From: Hemileia vastatrix
Taxonomy: Eukaryota; Basidiomycota; Pucciniomycetes; Pucciniales; Zaghouaniaceae
NCBI GenBank assembly: GCA_030280995.1
Contig: JASXTE010000009.1
Location: 32,200,501-32,264,500, forward strand
Reading direction: 5' to 3'
Length of the DNA: 64,000 nucleotides
A program made the translations under genes and the position numbers. Positions 44,010 to 55,504 of this stretch are shown here, piece after piece (position 1 is the stretch's first letter; every line of letters starts with the position of its first letter). The notes below the pieces were generated by a model. That model saw only the letters and a program-made list of their open reading frames with translations. It had not been told where the DNA came from and did no database searches.

Positions 44010-44403
44010 TTATCCCACATCTGATTCAGGAATATTTTTAAACAATATAAGTTTTTTTTACAAAAGACCTTATCATTTCCAATATCCAACAAAAAATACA
44101 ACCTGTTTTTGTATTAAAGCCCGTTAATTATTAATAAATTGTTAAAATAATTAGATTAGACCCTGGCACAGCTAGATCCATACCAACCGACCTAAAGTCT
44201 TTTCAATATTGAAAACAATTGAATAAAATTATGATATCATACTAAATTATGGGCACTAACCATAATTCAGCACTTCTCATTTGCTCTGCTACAAAATGAG
44301 TGCATGTAGCATTTTTCTAACGTCGGACTGTTTTTCTTCCTTCTCTCACACCTTTAGTCCAGAATGAAAATTTAGTATGAGTTTTGGTCAAAATGGTTAG
44401 CCA
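44010..44403. other. Unassigned AT-rich sequence
   Basis: No supported gene, repeat or motif between the R1 element and the ATGCAT-rich tract. Confidence 0.4.
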
Positions 44404-44469
44404 GTGTTATCTGTATGCAATATGAATTCATATTGCATATTTCTATTTATGCATAAAATATACTCATTA

Positions 44470-44790
44470 AGCATCATTTTTTTGCATTTTTCAATCATTA
44501 CGCATATTTATGCATATTCATATGCATTTTCATTATACAGATTTATATGCATATTAATATATTTTATTCATATACGTATATGCACCTTTTTTTGCATATT
44601 CAATATGCATATTTTTAATGCATATTCAATATGCATATTTTTATGCATATTTTTATGCATATTAAATATGCATAATTTTTATGCATAATCACTATGCATA
44701 TTTTTTATGCATATTTTTATGCATATTTTTTATGCATATTTTTATGCATATTTTTTATGCATATTTATTCTTCATAGTCATTATGCATAC
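44470..44790. repeat. ATGCAT-rich simple repeat
   Basis: Imperfect repetition of TTTTTATGCATAT units, densest at 44590-44765. The frames that cross it (runs of Met, His, Ile, Phe) are repeat artefacts. Confidence 0.7.
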
Positions 44791-44899
44791 ACTTTGGATA
44801 GGCAATTCACATCAATTTTTAGCATGCAATAAGTATCCACCATGCAAATTCAAATGCATATGCATCTATATCATACACGCAACATATATTCAAGTTTAA

Positions 44900-45167
44900 T
44901 ATTTGAATATTAAGGTATGCTAAGTGATGTTCAACCTTTTGCCAAACCTGAGATTAACTGATGTTCAATGTGGTTCTTAAGCTCTGCTCAAGGAGGGATT
45001 GTTCTGGATTCAATCTGTGACAGTTTATTTTTTCAATGTTTTTTCATCAGATTTAAAAACATCTTTCTGACAGTTTCAGGATGGTTTCCCAACAGTTTCC
45101 TGACAAATTCTTAATAGTTTCAAAAAGAGGGAACTGCTAGCAGTTCACCCCCAGATTTCCCGTGGTG
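44900..45167 (-). mobile_element. R2-like terminal fragment (diverged)
   Basis: Read on the minus strand from 45167: CACCACGGGAAATCTGGGGG, then the palindrome GAACTGCTAGCAGTTC, then short repeated CAGTTTC/GAAACTG blocks. Only the terminus matches R2; the left limit is uncertain. Confidence 0.5.
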
Positions 45168-45599
45168 AGAATGTCTGGATAATTATGATTAATAATAAAA
45201 ATTAGGAGAATTGGAAAAGAATTGGAAAAGTATTTAAATGTTGTGGTGCTTAATCATAGAAGAAGGATAGGATTTGGATCTAGTGAGTATCTTTGGTAGA
45301 ATATTTAGGTGGAAGCTTGGAGATCCTTATGGCCAGAATAGAATTATAGTATTTGGATCAGGGGGAAGCCCAATGGGAATGGAATCAAAAATATTTGGCT
45401 CATTAGGGAGGCCGGCTCTCTCATGCTGTGAAGAACAATGGAGACTGGTAGAGGACAGTCTGAAGTGATTCACAACTTTCTCTCAGTAGTGGAATCATCA
45501 CAAGGCAAAAACAGTTTAAAATTTTTTATTTCAAAATATATGACAAATTTAAAGAATTAAAATCAACCAGACGAAATTGATCATCAGCACTAAAAGAAA

Positions 45600-46321
45600 A
45601 AAATGATTAAAGTATTAAAATTTTAAAGAAGAGAAGACAATCAAAATAAATAATCTCCTTGGAATCTTTCAAAATCATTATCAAATATTTAAATAAAATT
45701 CTACTCTTCATTAAATCTTCAGTATTATTAGCAGGTGTTTCCTGAAAATAAGTTAAAAATTTACACCTTACATCATCAAAAAAATCCAAGAAAGAGATAT
45801 CTATGAAATTAAGGATAGTAATTTATGTAATAATTCTGCACCTGTCCAACATCATCTTTATTAGTGAATTCAATAGCTTAGGGATTGGAAGAGATAGTAA
45901 TTGGATTTGGAATTAGTAGGATAATTATTGAATTAAAGTTAAAAGACTAAATTTTTGAGTGAGGAAATAATGCTTCATCAAAAATGAATGGAGAGACTGG
46001 CATAATAGGATTGGGTTCTTGAGATGGAGGAGGAAGCTCAGGATTAGGATTTTTAGAAGAAGAAGCTGTTTTGGTTTTTATATTACAAGAGAAGACAGGA
46101 ATTTTTGATTATCTTTTTTTAGTAACAGTAGGATCAGGAAGAGCTTCTGGTCCACTATAGATTTTAGTTCTGGAAGGTATAATTGGACAATTAACCTTAA
46201 TTTTCTTAAGCCTTCAAAGATCACAGGAAGTTCTTCCAGGAAGACCAGGGTTAGAAATTAGAAAAGAAACCTGGTATTTGGCGCAAAGTTTACATGGGAC
46301 AGCGAAGTATTTTGGTAACAT
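45600..46321 (-). pseudogene. Opposite-strand Zn-cluster gene relic (third Gypsy)
   Basis: From ATG 46321 the frame reads MLPKYFAVPCKLCAKYQVSF, then a TGA at 46214, then RLKKIKVNCP and ends at 46109. If Phe20 and the TGA replaced cysteines (TGT to TTT, TGY to TGA), the pattern is CX2CX6CX12CX2CX8C with a basic second half, Zn2Cys6-like and with the same first spacings as the T3 gene. A Pro-rich piece (NPNPELPPPSQEPNPIMP, near 46020) and an open piece at 45789-45607 may be later exons. It ends 150 bp before an LTR at 46472 preceded by a polypurine tract, so it is antisense to a plus-strand Gypsy, as in T2 and T3. Confidence 0.5.
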
Positions 46322-46460
46322 ATTGATGATGATATTGATTTAAAAATAAAATTTGAAATTTTTCAGGACTAGTCAAGGAAAATGGTTGAAGAAGATGAAG
46401 AGAGGATGGATATTTGTTTTATCAATTATGCAAATTAAAAAGAATGTGGACATTCTTTAT

Positions 46461-46471
46461 CAGAGGGAGGA
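46461..46471 (+). other. Polypurine tract before T2-like LTR
   Basis: CAGAGGGAGGA immediately before TGTGGTAG, matching the T2 tract and LTR start. Confidence 0.5.
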
Positions 46472-47586
46472 TGTGGTAGTTAAAAGTTTAGTATAGCACT
46501 TAAGGATACTAAAAATAGATTTTTGAGGAATGATTTTTGAGATTAGAAAGGCCAATCTAATTTTAAAATGGTTATATTAAATTTATTAAGAATTAAAAGT
46601 GGCTAAAAAAGGTAAATTTTATAGGTCAAGATTTAACAAGTAATTACTGGGTAGGAAATGCATGTATAGGTTTAAAAGTGAATGGAAATTAAATTCAGGA
46701 GTATCAAGAACATTATATAAATTTTATAAAGTATTTTTGGTTATTTTTGATTTTTCATAATTTTCTTAACTTTTATAATTTTTACTAGGTGAATAGAGCT
46801 GCACAGACAACAAAAATTAGATTTTAACTTTAAAGAGAAGTAGATCTATCATCTGTAATTTTTCTAGATTTTTTATTAATATTTCAAAGGTTCCAATTAA
46901 GTCCGTGAGTCAGTATAATCTCTGTATGAACTCTGGAATACTCCAGATAAGCTCCATAAAAACTCCAGAGATCTCCTGACAAGCTCCAGATGAGCTCCGG
47001 ATTGCTCTGTTTAGGGAAAGTAGGGCACATGAAAAACTATGCATATAAAGCCTTTAGACTTGAAATTAGACACCATATTACATCAGTGATGACAAATCAT
47101 CATACAACAACTAACAAGAGCAACACATATTTTAAAAATCATTAATTATTTTTCATAACAAATTATAAAAATTGTATTACCCTAATAAATATAACACTTT
47201 TGCATGAAAATATATTAAATGCAATCATCATCATTAATATAAACTCATAGGGTACCATTTAAAAGTTCTCGTCACCAGGGATCAGATTTTAACAACTAAA
47301 TCTCATAAAAACAAAATCTTCCTAAAAATATATTATTCAATCATTTATATAAATTTTCTAAATACAGATTCACTGTTTTGTTTTTCAACATCATTATAAA
47401 AAACGCTGATTCTAAATCTAAACACTGTTAATAACAAATAGTTTATTGGTTATTTCTTATCAATTAGAGGGTATAGTTTAGATAAATGTGAAATCTTTAT
47501 TTACTTAAAGGGACAGGTTTTTCTTAGGTTTATTGAACTCCCTTGGATTCTACTTACAGAAAGGCAACTTTAAGAGTCTTTCTACA
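46472..47586 (+). repeat. T2-related LTR (3' LTR of a decayed Gypsy)
   Basis: Begins TGTGGTAG after a polypurine tract and ends TCTTTCTACA, with a TATA-like CATATAAAG near 47041. About 1115 bp. The last 370 bp align with 49165-49532. It abuts the gag relic at 47587, so it inserted into that older element. Confidence 0.55.
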
Positions 47587-48213
47587 CCACCATCTCAAAT
47601 GCTTCTAATCATGGGTACTTATAATACCCATTCTTCTTCCTAACCAATTTCCCTTCATTTTCAAGGTGCCTCTTTGCCCAATCTTTGACCTGAGGTGCTA
47701 GCACCTCACAAAACTAAGGTGATGATACAATTGATTCACTAAAGTCCTTGTTACTGACAAAATAATCTACTACTTGATCAAAATTTTTTTGAAAAGGTTT
47801 TAAATCATTAAGGTCTCTTATATCTTCTTTAGCTTTAACCCTGCTTTCCAAAACATGTAGGTCCATAATCATATACCTTGTTTCATCAGTAACTTTAGGC
47901 CATCTCTTCAAAATTTTCACTTTTAGCGCCATCCAATTGCATTTCTTGTGACCATCCATATCTTGTATATTGTCCTTACATTCATTCACGACAAAAAATA
48001 ACACTTGAGGCATCATATCATAATCTGAGGCTCCATGAGCTTGGCTGCTAGATTGAACCTCCTCAAAAACTTTTGAGTATTTATTCCAGTAAGTTGAAAG
48101 CTTTCATCTTTGCACCTAATAGTTGTTGAAACACCAGGCTGTAATGACGTTGTAGAATTAGGCAATTTTTCCCTCACCAGAGTAACCTTAGAGGTAGTAG
48201 CTGTAGGCTCCAT
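47587..48213 (-). pseudogene. Gag relic of a T2-like Gypsy
   Basis: From ATG 48213: MEPTATTSKVTLVREKLPNS, TIRCKDESFQLTGINTQKFL, LKRWPKVTDETRYMIMDL and WAKRHLENEGKLV match T2 gag (6202-6800) in order. A stop and a frame break occur near 48013 and again near 47715. It is cut off at 47587 by the LTR on its left. Its 5' leader continues at 49533-49539 and 50830-50985 beyond later insertions. Confidence 0.75.
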
Positions 48214-48458
48214 TCTACCTTCTACTACTAAAAAAACAAATAAGCACTAAAGCTTATACAAATTATATTCTCTTAATAAAGCCCTAAACTGAGGCATTCC
48301 AAATAATGGTAGGCCTTATGGTGTCAATTTTTATGGATTATGTTATTTCCTGGATTTTAGAACATTTTGGGTTAATGGGGTCTATATAGATATTTCATTA
48401 AAAAGAAAAGGTTATTTTTAAAAAAAAATTAATATGGATTTATTTATTATTGGCAAAT
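48214..48458. other. Leader of the T2-like gag relic and flank
   Basis: Noncoding. The part next to gag resembles the T2 leader (TTTAGGGCT block); the rest, up to the putative LTR, is AT-rich with no feature I can support. Confidence 0.35.
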
Positions 48459-49532
48459 GTGGTCACTTTTTAAGGATTTCTAATTTTAATAGATAAATAT
48501 GGCTTTTATGGATTTGGAAATGGTCTTATTAGATTTTTGGGGTGGCTATCTATCTTTTGGGTATTTTTTGGGGCTTTCTTGGCTTTATTTTTGAAAGATT
48601 AAAAGCTATTTTCTGGACTATCAGGCAGTATATTTGGAATTTCCGAAGGTGATTATTATAATTGGATAGCCAAAAAAATTTTCTATCCTTTATGTATTGA
48701 TTGTTTTTTATCATATTTTACTGTTTTCTTAGTGTTTTTTAGTATTATTGGTGGATGTGGTGTGCTCATGGAATGTTGTTAGAGCTCTGGTGCTCTGATG
48801 CCCTCAGGTTGGCTCTGGTGAATTTCTGGTGCAAAAGCAAAGTGTACTTGAAAAATTCTTTCACTGTGGCAAAAGTTGGTCATGGTGGAAAAACTATCTC
48901 ATTAAGGCAAAAAGTGCTCATTTTGGCAAATTTTCTCACAATGAGAAAGTTTGGTCACTGTCGTAAAATTTGGATATTAAATTGATTATGCTACTAGATC
49001 ACTGAATTATTGTAGAATATATGTATATAAGATATTTTTTCAAAGGTCAGGAGAAGGAGAATGCCTTAAACCTTTACTTTTTTTTGATATTTTAATTTTG
49101 AGAATAAGGGTCTTTTTTATGATTTAACAATATTTAACAAATTCAAAAATATTTAACATAACTTAACAATAACTTATACTAATATAAACATATAGGGTAC
49201 CATTTGATAGCTCTCATTGTTGGTGAATCAAATTTTTAACTTTCTTTATAAAATTCATAAAATATAAAAACATTTCAATCACTTTCACTTAAAATATCAT
49301 TTCTTTGGTTTAACTTTTTTTTACATTTAATATTAATTTTATTTTGATCAGGTCCTTATCATCCCAAATTCAACAAATATAAATCAGTCAACAAGTATAT
49401 TTTATATCAAGTACACTTTATAGCTTATTTTATTTGGAGGTCCTCATTTACTTAAAGGGACAGGGTTTTCTTCAGCTTACCAGCTCCCTTGGATTATGCT
49501 TACAGAGAGGCAACTGTAAGAGTCTTTCTACA
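48459..49532 (+). repeat. Putative T2-related solo LTR
   Basis: Starts TGTGGTCAC, has a TATA-like GTATATAAG near 49020, about the same distance in as in the LTR at 46472, and ends TCTTTCTACA. The final 370 bp align with 47220-47586 (TAGGGTACCATTT, TTACTTAAAGGGACAGG, CTCCCTTGGATT). No matching target duplication is visible, so the left end is uncertain. Confidence 0.4.
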
Positions 49533-49539
49533 ATGCTAC

Positions 49540-50829
49540 TGTCAGCCAGGATATACCAGGAGCCCAGAAAATTATATGTTAATTTATTAGACCTAAAAGA
49601 GGGCGTAAGAATTGTATTTTATTTATATAAATTAATATTTTATTGCATAATAAAGCTATATAAGTATCTTATTAATAATAAGTGTTATATTAATTTTTTT
49701 GTTATATAAATTTTTATACATTTAAATTAAGCTTAAATATATTTTATATTCTACAAATAATGGCACATTTTTATGTATTTAATAATTATAAATTAATAAT
49801 TAATTAATTACAAAAAACATATATTATAATTATATATGTAAAATTGTCTTCTAATGTAATTAAGCTAATTAATTAATTTTATATATATTAAATAAAACTT
49901 CATATATTATTAAGCAATAATATTGGGCGCTTCTTTTGACCCTTATTTGTGTCAGGAAAAATTATTAAATAAATTATAATACTTATTTAATAACATAGTA
50001 TTAAAATCCCCATTTCAAATTACAAATAACACTAAATTAATTATCTGTTTCATTTAAACTAATTATTAAATTAATTACATAGTTAAAACAATTACTTAAA
50101 ATTGCTTTAAAATGAATTGAATTTATTCCATGAATTTTGGCATGAAAATAATTTTATTTGTTTTACTTAAAACCTTTACATGTCACTATAATATCTGTTT
50201 TTGATTATTTTACCCATTGTTCTTATGTTTCAAGCTTACTTAGTTACCAATTATTTTAATTAATTGTTTTGGGAACTTATGGTGGGAAAATTGATTACTT
50301 ACTCACAGATCTAGTTTATTGTTTCATGTTTTTCTCTCAATATCTATGTCTTAGTTAAGTTCTTTTATATTCTTGTTTCACTTTATTACTCTTTTGTAAT
50401 TACTTATTTTGGCGCTTCAGAGGATCCCTTGCCTATAAAAGGCTTTGGATAATCCCCTGTAGCTACATCACTTACTATACAATCAAAAACTTGAACATAT
50501 TTTTTATATTACGTTTATATTATTTTTATTAGTATTAAGAGTCTAATTCAAAATTTTATATAACTGATTACAGGTTGCCTTAAGTCTGATAGTAATAATA
50601 GTGTTTTCAGCGCAAAGAAAATAATCTCTACTCTAAATAATATTGTTATTTAATAAGCCTTATTTTTATGTCAAGCTCTCAAATAAATTGTCGTTGCTCC
50701 TCTTTAAATAAATTATAACCCCTTTGCTATCTTATTTGTTTTATTTCTTATAATACTTTTCTTTCCTATTTTCCTTTCCTCCTCTTTTCCTTTCCCCTTT
50801 CTTTCCTTCTTCTAGATGACCAACCAGCA
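49540..50829 (+). repeat. T1 solo LTR
   Basis: 1290 bp, starts TGTCAGCCAGG, ends with CA, and is flanked by the 5-bp duplication GCTAC (49535-49539, 50830-50834). It carries the T1 promoter block GGCGCTTCAGAGGATCCC and TATA. No internal sequence is left, so the element was lost by LTR-LTR recombination. It sits in the leader of a T2-like relic. Confidence 0.85.
50434..50441 (+). promoter_or_regulatory. TATA box of T1 solo LTR
   Basis: TATAAAAG within GCCTATAAAAGGCTTTGG, the same block as in the T1 LTRs at 55875 and 63913 (minus strand). Confidence 0.6.
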
Positions 50830-50985
50830 GCTACCCTCTGATAACAGCTCAATCCACTTGTTTCACACCCTAGGACTCTTCCTTAAAGCACCAGCTTGAT
50901 TACTTCCTCTTTAAAAAACCCTGAAAAACCAAAAAATAAAAATTAACCATACTTACAATCTGGCTGCCACTGTTGGGACATTAAT
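50830..50985 (-). other. Leader and primer-binding site of a T2-like relic
   Basis: On the minus strand GTCCCAACAGTGGC lies just inside the LTR boundary at 50986, then a leader matching 5971-6115 of T2 (TAATCAAGC, AACAAGTGGAT, TTATCAGAGG). It is split from its gag relic by the T1 solo LTR and a further insertion. Confidence 0.6.
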
Positions 50986-52339
50986 TGTGGAATAAGACGG
51001 TTCTATAATACTAAGCTGTAGACACAATCCAAGATGTATTTATTCTCCTTTCTAAAACCAATTTAAAAACAGAAGAACAAGCCACGCTAATATTTAAAGA
51101 CAGTGAAAGCACATATTGTAAGTGTGGTTAAATATTTTTGGAGAAGAAATAAGAATGAAATTTTGTAGAGATCTTTTAAGAAGAGAGTAAATGTTTAATA
51201 TAAGCAATCTATCTGTTGGATAGATCTATTCTCACTAAGAGCAAGTATTCTCAGTTACTCCATCTTGAAGCTCTTTATCTAATACTATCTTTACTGTAGC
51301 AACAAAATAACTCTACAGTACTACTTCTGGTATGCACACCCGTTATGTACAAAAAATAAAATATATCTAAAATTTCTTATCTATGTATCAAAATCTACTT
51401 CACTTTCACCTCTCCCCCTCTTTTTAAGAGTGATTTCTCTTTTATATACCATGTATGTTCAGTGCCCTTCCACTATGCTTCCTTCCCCTACTAGTTATCC
51501 TACACAAGATCAGTGCAACTACAAGAATATCAAACAGTAACTAAGTATCTTAATAATCTAAGTGAATTTATTAGAATTAAACCTGGTTCTAATAATGCTT
51601 CAAACAATGCTGTAGACTACCATTAGCGGTTGATGATTTTCTTTCTGTACATACCCTATACTTCTTGAGATTACTAACTATATAATAAGTACTGTACTTC
51701 CTTTAATACCTATTATAACAGCCCACACTTTCTGTGTGAGTATCCACTAATTGTGAAACCCTTAGCACTAAGTAAGTACCCTTCCTTCAAGTCTTACTTC
51801 TTTTTCATATATTTATTGGGCACTTCTTTTCAACCCACATGTACTTCTTGCTCTACATTCTTTTTCTAAAAAATTTCTACCAGTTCTAAGTGTTACATTT
51901 AAAGCCCATTGCATCTCCCAAGGTGTGAAAACTCGCACTCTTTCTTGACGCTAATATTTCCTATCTAAATGTGAAATCTTTACTCTTTCTTGACACTACC
52001 CTTTAATCCATACTATTCTTCTTGCTCTAGTCATGGATTTTTAAGTACATATCATAACTTCTGGTCTTATAGTCCAGTATGCACTTCCCTCTAGTATTTT
52101 TTCTGCAGCTTGTATATCCATAGTACACAAAAAAAACTGTGCGTGGAAAGTCCACTTATTCTGTGTTTTTTGAAGATCCTTTAGTTGAGCTTCCATAACC
52201 ATCCTTCCTAGCAACCCCTTTGTTGCACTTCCTGAGAACTGAGACATTTGATGTGTTACTGCAAGATGTGTACCAAAGTGGCCAGATATGCTAAGTTTTA
52301 GGAAGTTAGGGAACCAGCTCTTTTACATATATAGATAAT
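50986..52339 (-). repeat. T2-like LTR, minus strand
   Basis: The left edge aligns inverted with the T2 LTR end (GTAGACACAATSCRAGATG, TTTAAAGACAGTG). A TATA-like TATATAAAAG is on the minus strand near 51432. Expected length (about 1340 bp) carries it to about 52330, where a decayed Harbinger end begins. Reading frames inside are not credible genes. Confidence 0.55.
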
Positions 52340-54870
52340 AGGGGGTGTCAGTTTTGGAAAATTAGCACATATATTTTTAAAAAAGGCACTTATTTTAAAA
52401 ATGGGTGTCAGTTATGACCTCAAATGAGCATTTTTTCACAATTTATTTCCACAACCAGATATTTTCCACATCATCCCTGTCACATGTTGTAGACAATCCT
52501 ATAGTACTAGCTATAGGCCTTGACCAAGGGAGTTGAAGAAAAACCAGAGAGAAAATCCCCTGTCCCTTTAGAAAAATAGAGTGAGATTTACTTGCTAAAG
52601 TAAGTTGGTTCCTGTTTGCTAAAGCCCCTTTTCAACACACTTGACTGCTTGATGAGCCAAGAAAGTAGTCACCAGACAGACTACCAGACCAAAGAACTGA
52701 AATGTAGACCAATGTCCACACCAGAGACAGAAATAATACTTGTTATAGCTTGCAAGAATATAACAGAGAAAACAGTTACCAAATTAAAGTTAAATGAAGA
52801 ACTTACTTGCAACAAACACAGCCAAATTGTGGCCAGAAAACAGTGAAAACTGAGTGAGGAACAATGAGATCACCTCCGGATGGTTGTATGATGATTAAGG
52901 TTGCCCCAAACTGTCTTATTCACTATGTACACACAGACCACTAACTAAGAGCCCATGCGCACCCACCAAATTGAATAAAAAACCCTCCTGAAGCGCTCCC
53001 AAACCTCCTAAAACAGAGGCAGGCTGGCCGCCCAATTTCGGAGATGCTGCCTGAAGCGGCCCGGCCTCCTTGAATCCAGAAAACCAATAAAAACAACCAA
53101 TCTACTTAAAAAAATTAGCTACAACTACTAAAACCTTTAAAACACGGAATTTCACTATAACAACATTGGGACATGAAATATAGAGAAAAATTAGCTCTAT
53201 CCAATGGTACTAAGCACTTAAACCTAAGACTTAAGGTTAGCTCGTAAAAAACAAAAAACAAAATTAAACAGCAATCTTTTATATATGAAAAATGAGGAAA
53301 TGACCCCTTAAAACTCAGAATATGAAAAATGTCTACTGGACATAAAATATAGAGAAAAACCAGTGCTATCCAATGATAGTACCCACATACCCGCAGACCC
53401 AATATCCACGGAATAAAACCAGAAAAATACCCAATTCCTTAACAAGTGTCAATTAAGACATGTACAAACAGTGCCAAATCACACAACAAAGGCCCCTGCC
53501 AATGTTGGAAGACCACAATGTGACACACTGACCTCCATCCCCTCATCAATCATTGGCACACACTCCTCACTGAGATTTGTAGAAATTTATTGCAACATTT
53601 TGACCAGGTATGGTTCCCTTCTTTTTTACTTATATCTTATACCTCTTAATCTTTTTCTTGTAACATACCAGTTTTATAATTCCACACAGAGAATACAACA
53701 CTCAGAAGGCAATTCAAAGTAATGCTTCATCACAAAAGTCTCCTAGTAAAGCATGCCCCTCACCTAAAAAGTTAAAGGCTGAACAGCTAAAAAAGGAAGA
53801 TTATCTCATAATCATAAACTTCCTCAAAATTAATTAAAATTAAAATGAATGTTTTGAAAGTGAGAAGTCCACTTATAAAGGATTTCCACCTTTATCAAAG
53901 CTCAATGGCTTCTTGTTGGTAGCAAATGAAGTAAAGAAGAAAACAAGAGGGAGAATCGAAATAAATCCTAAGAAAATGAAGGAGTTTCAAAAGTTATGTA
54001 TCAAAAAAATAAAAAGGCTCATTTTGCTTCTACTTCTACTGGCTTTGGTTTTGATGATGATAATTTGGAGATTAGAATTACTACTGCTTCTAAAAAGTTG
54101 AACGTCTTGTGTCCTTTTTATGAGGAAATGCTTATTCTTTTTGGTTCCTGAGTTGACTTAAACCCTTTGTTTTTCTACAATACAACTAATAATATACCCT
54201 CTGGATCTCAATCATCCTATAATTCTCTTGAAACTCTTGTAATTAAATGACATTAATTCCCTGCAGCCTCTCACCTTATTTCAGCTGAAGATGATCCAAA
54301 CTATCAAGCAGAACAATTATTTTGGTGCAGATCTGAGTCCTCAAATCCCCAATTTATTAATTTATTTTTGATTTTTATTATTTCATAAATTCTTTGCACT
54401 ACATTATTCATTCTTTTATTTATAGTCTACTACACAATATCATATTTCAAAAAATAAGAACAATTCCAGTAATGAGGATCCTACCTTGGAAGCTGATTTA
54501 GATGAGCTTCCTGTAGCCTCAGGCTCAAACTCCAAACTAAAGTGTTTAGAATCAACTTCAATGAGCTTAAAAAATCTTTTAAAATGTACTAAAACTTCAA
54601 CCAGCTCTTTGGGCTCCCTTATTGATTATTTTTAGAAAAAGGATATAAGTAAGAATTTTTCACTATATATCTTCTTCAATAACATTTTTATTTTTTTTGT
54701 ATTCAATTTTCTCTTAGCAAAATATTTTATTGAAAAAATCGCCTTTAACTTTGAGAAGATGAAGTTTAATAATATGCTAATAAAAGATCAGCAGTCCTTA
54801 GACTTGAAGGAATTTTTTTTTGCTTCAATCAAACTTTGAAAAGGCCTAATTTGTGGCAGAGGAGATGGGA
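52340..54870 (+). mobile_element. Decayed Harbinger element (second copy)
   Basis: Begins AGGGGGTGTCAGTTTT, a degraded version of the terminus at 38431, and carries a Myb-like gene relic in the same place and orientation. No right terminus or transposase is found before 55505, so the limit is approximate. Confidence 0.5.
53750..54840 (+). pseudogene. Myb/SANT-like gene relic
   Basis: Pieces in order match 38882-40010: KKEDYLIIINFLK, PPLSKLNGFLLVANEVKKKT, RGRIEINPKKMKEF, then LCPFYEEM, an acidic stretch near 54480 (NEDPTLEADLDELP) and FEKMKFNNM near 54750. Many stops and frameshifts. It shows that the Myb-like gene is a regular part of this transposon family here. Confidence 0.65.
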
Positions 54871-55504
54871 AGATTTCCTTGGTCAGCCTGGATATCCCCA
54901 GGACTGATTTAAAAGTACTTTTAAATTATGTTAAACACATGGACTATACATGGGAACAATAAATAAAAGTACACAAGTTGTATACATAAGTAAAAATTAT
55001 GATAAAATACACTGTATGCCATTATAACACCTTAAATACATGCATATATCCACCTTTTATAAGTATTATGTACTTAATATTAAGTTGGAATATGTTAGGT
55101 TAATATTAATAACCCAAAATATAAGGCAAAATAATTTTTAAGTAGACTTAAAACTGTTGTTTTCATTTTTTTATGTGAATAACAAGAATTGCACATTAAA
55201 TCACTTAAAAAATGACTATATGTGCTATAAATTTAATAATAATAAAAATTCTCTTTGACAGATCAATTTTTTTTCTAATTAGGAAAATTTATTTGGATAT
55301 TCAAATGCATAAAAATAACACTTTTAAAATTTGGTGTTTTTTATGACAGAAATGGCTTCTGTGTACTAGACACATACTGCCTAAACTTTTCTCATGTGAA
55401 TAGCTTCATTTTTAGAAAAGTTTGCTTTTTCACACTATAATTACCCCAAATTTTACGCCCACAGTGAGGAAACACGCTAAAATAGGCAAAAGGTGCTTAT
55501 TTAC
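54871..55504. other. Unassigned AT-rich sequence
   Basis: No supported gene or repeat. It ends at the T1 LTR boundary. Confidence 0.4.

Noticed and set aside
44404..44899. Met/His/Phe/Ile-rich frames in the ATGCAT tract
   Set aside because: Direct translation of a simple repeat.
45274..45468. Plus-strand 64-residue frame (MDLVSIFGRIFRW)
   Set aside because: No homology recognised, no partner frame or splice signals; it lies opposite the possible tail of the relic antisense gene.
53471..53722. 83-residue plus-strand frame near the second Harbinger relic
   Set aside because: No match to the Myb-like gene or transposase and poor composition; probably chance.
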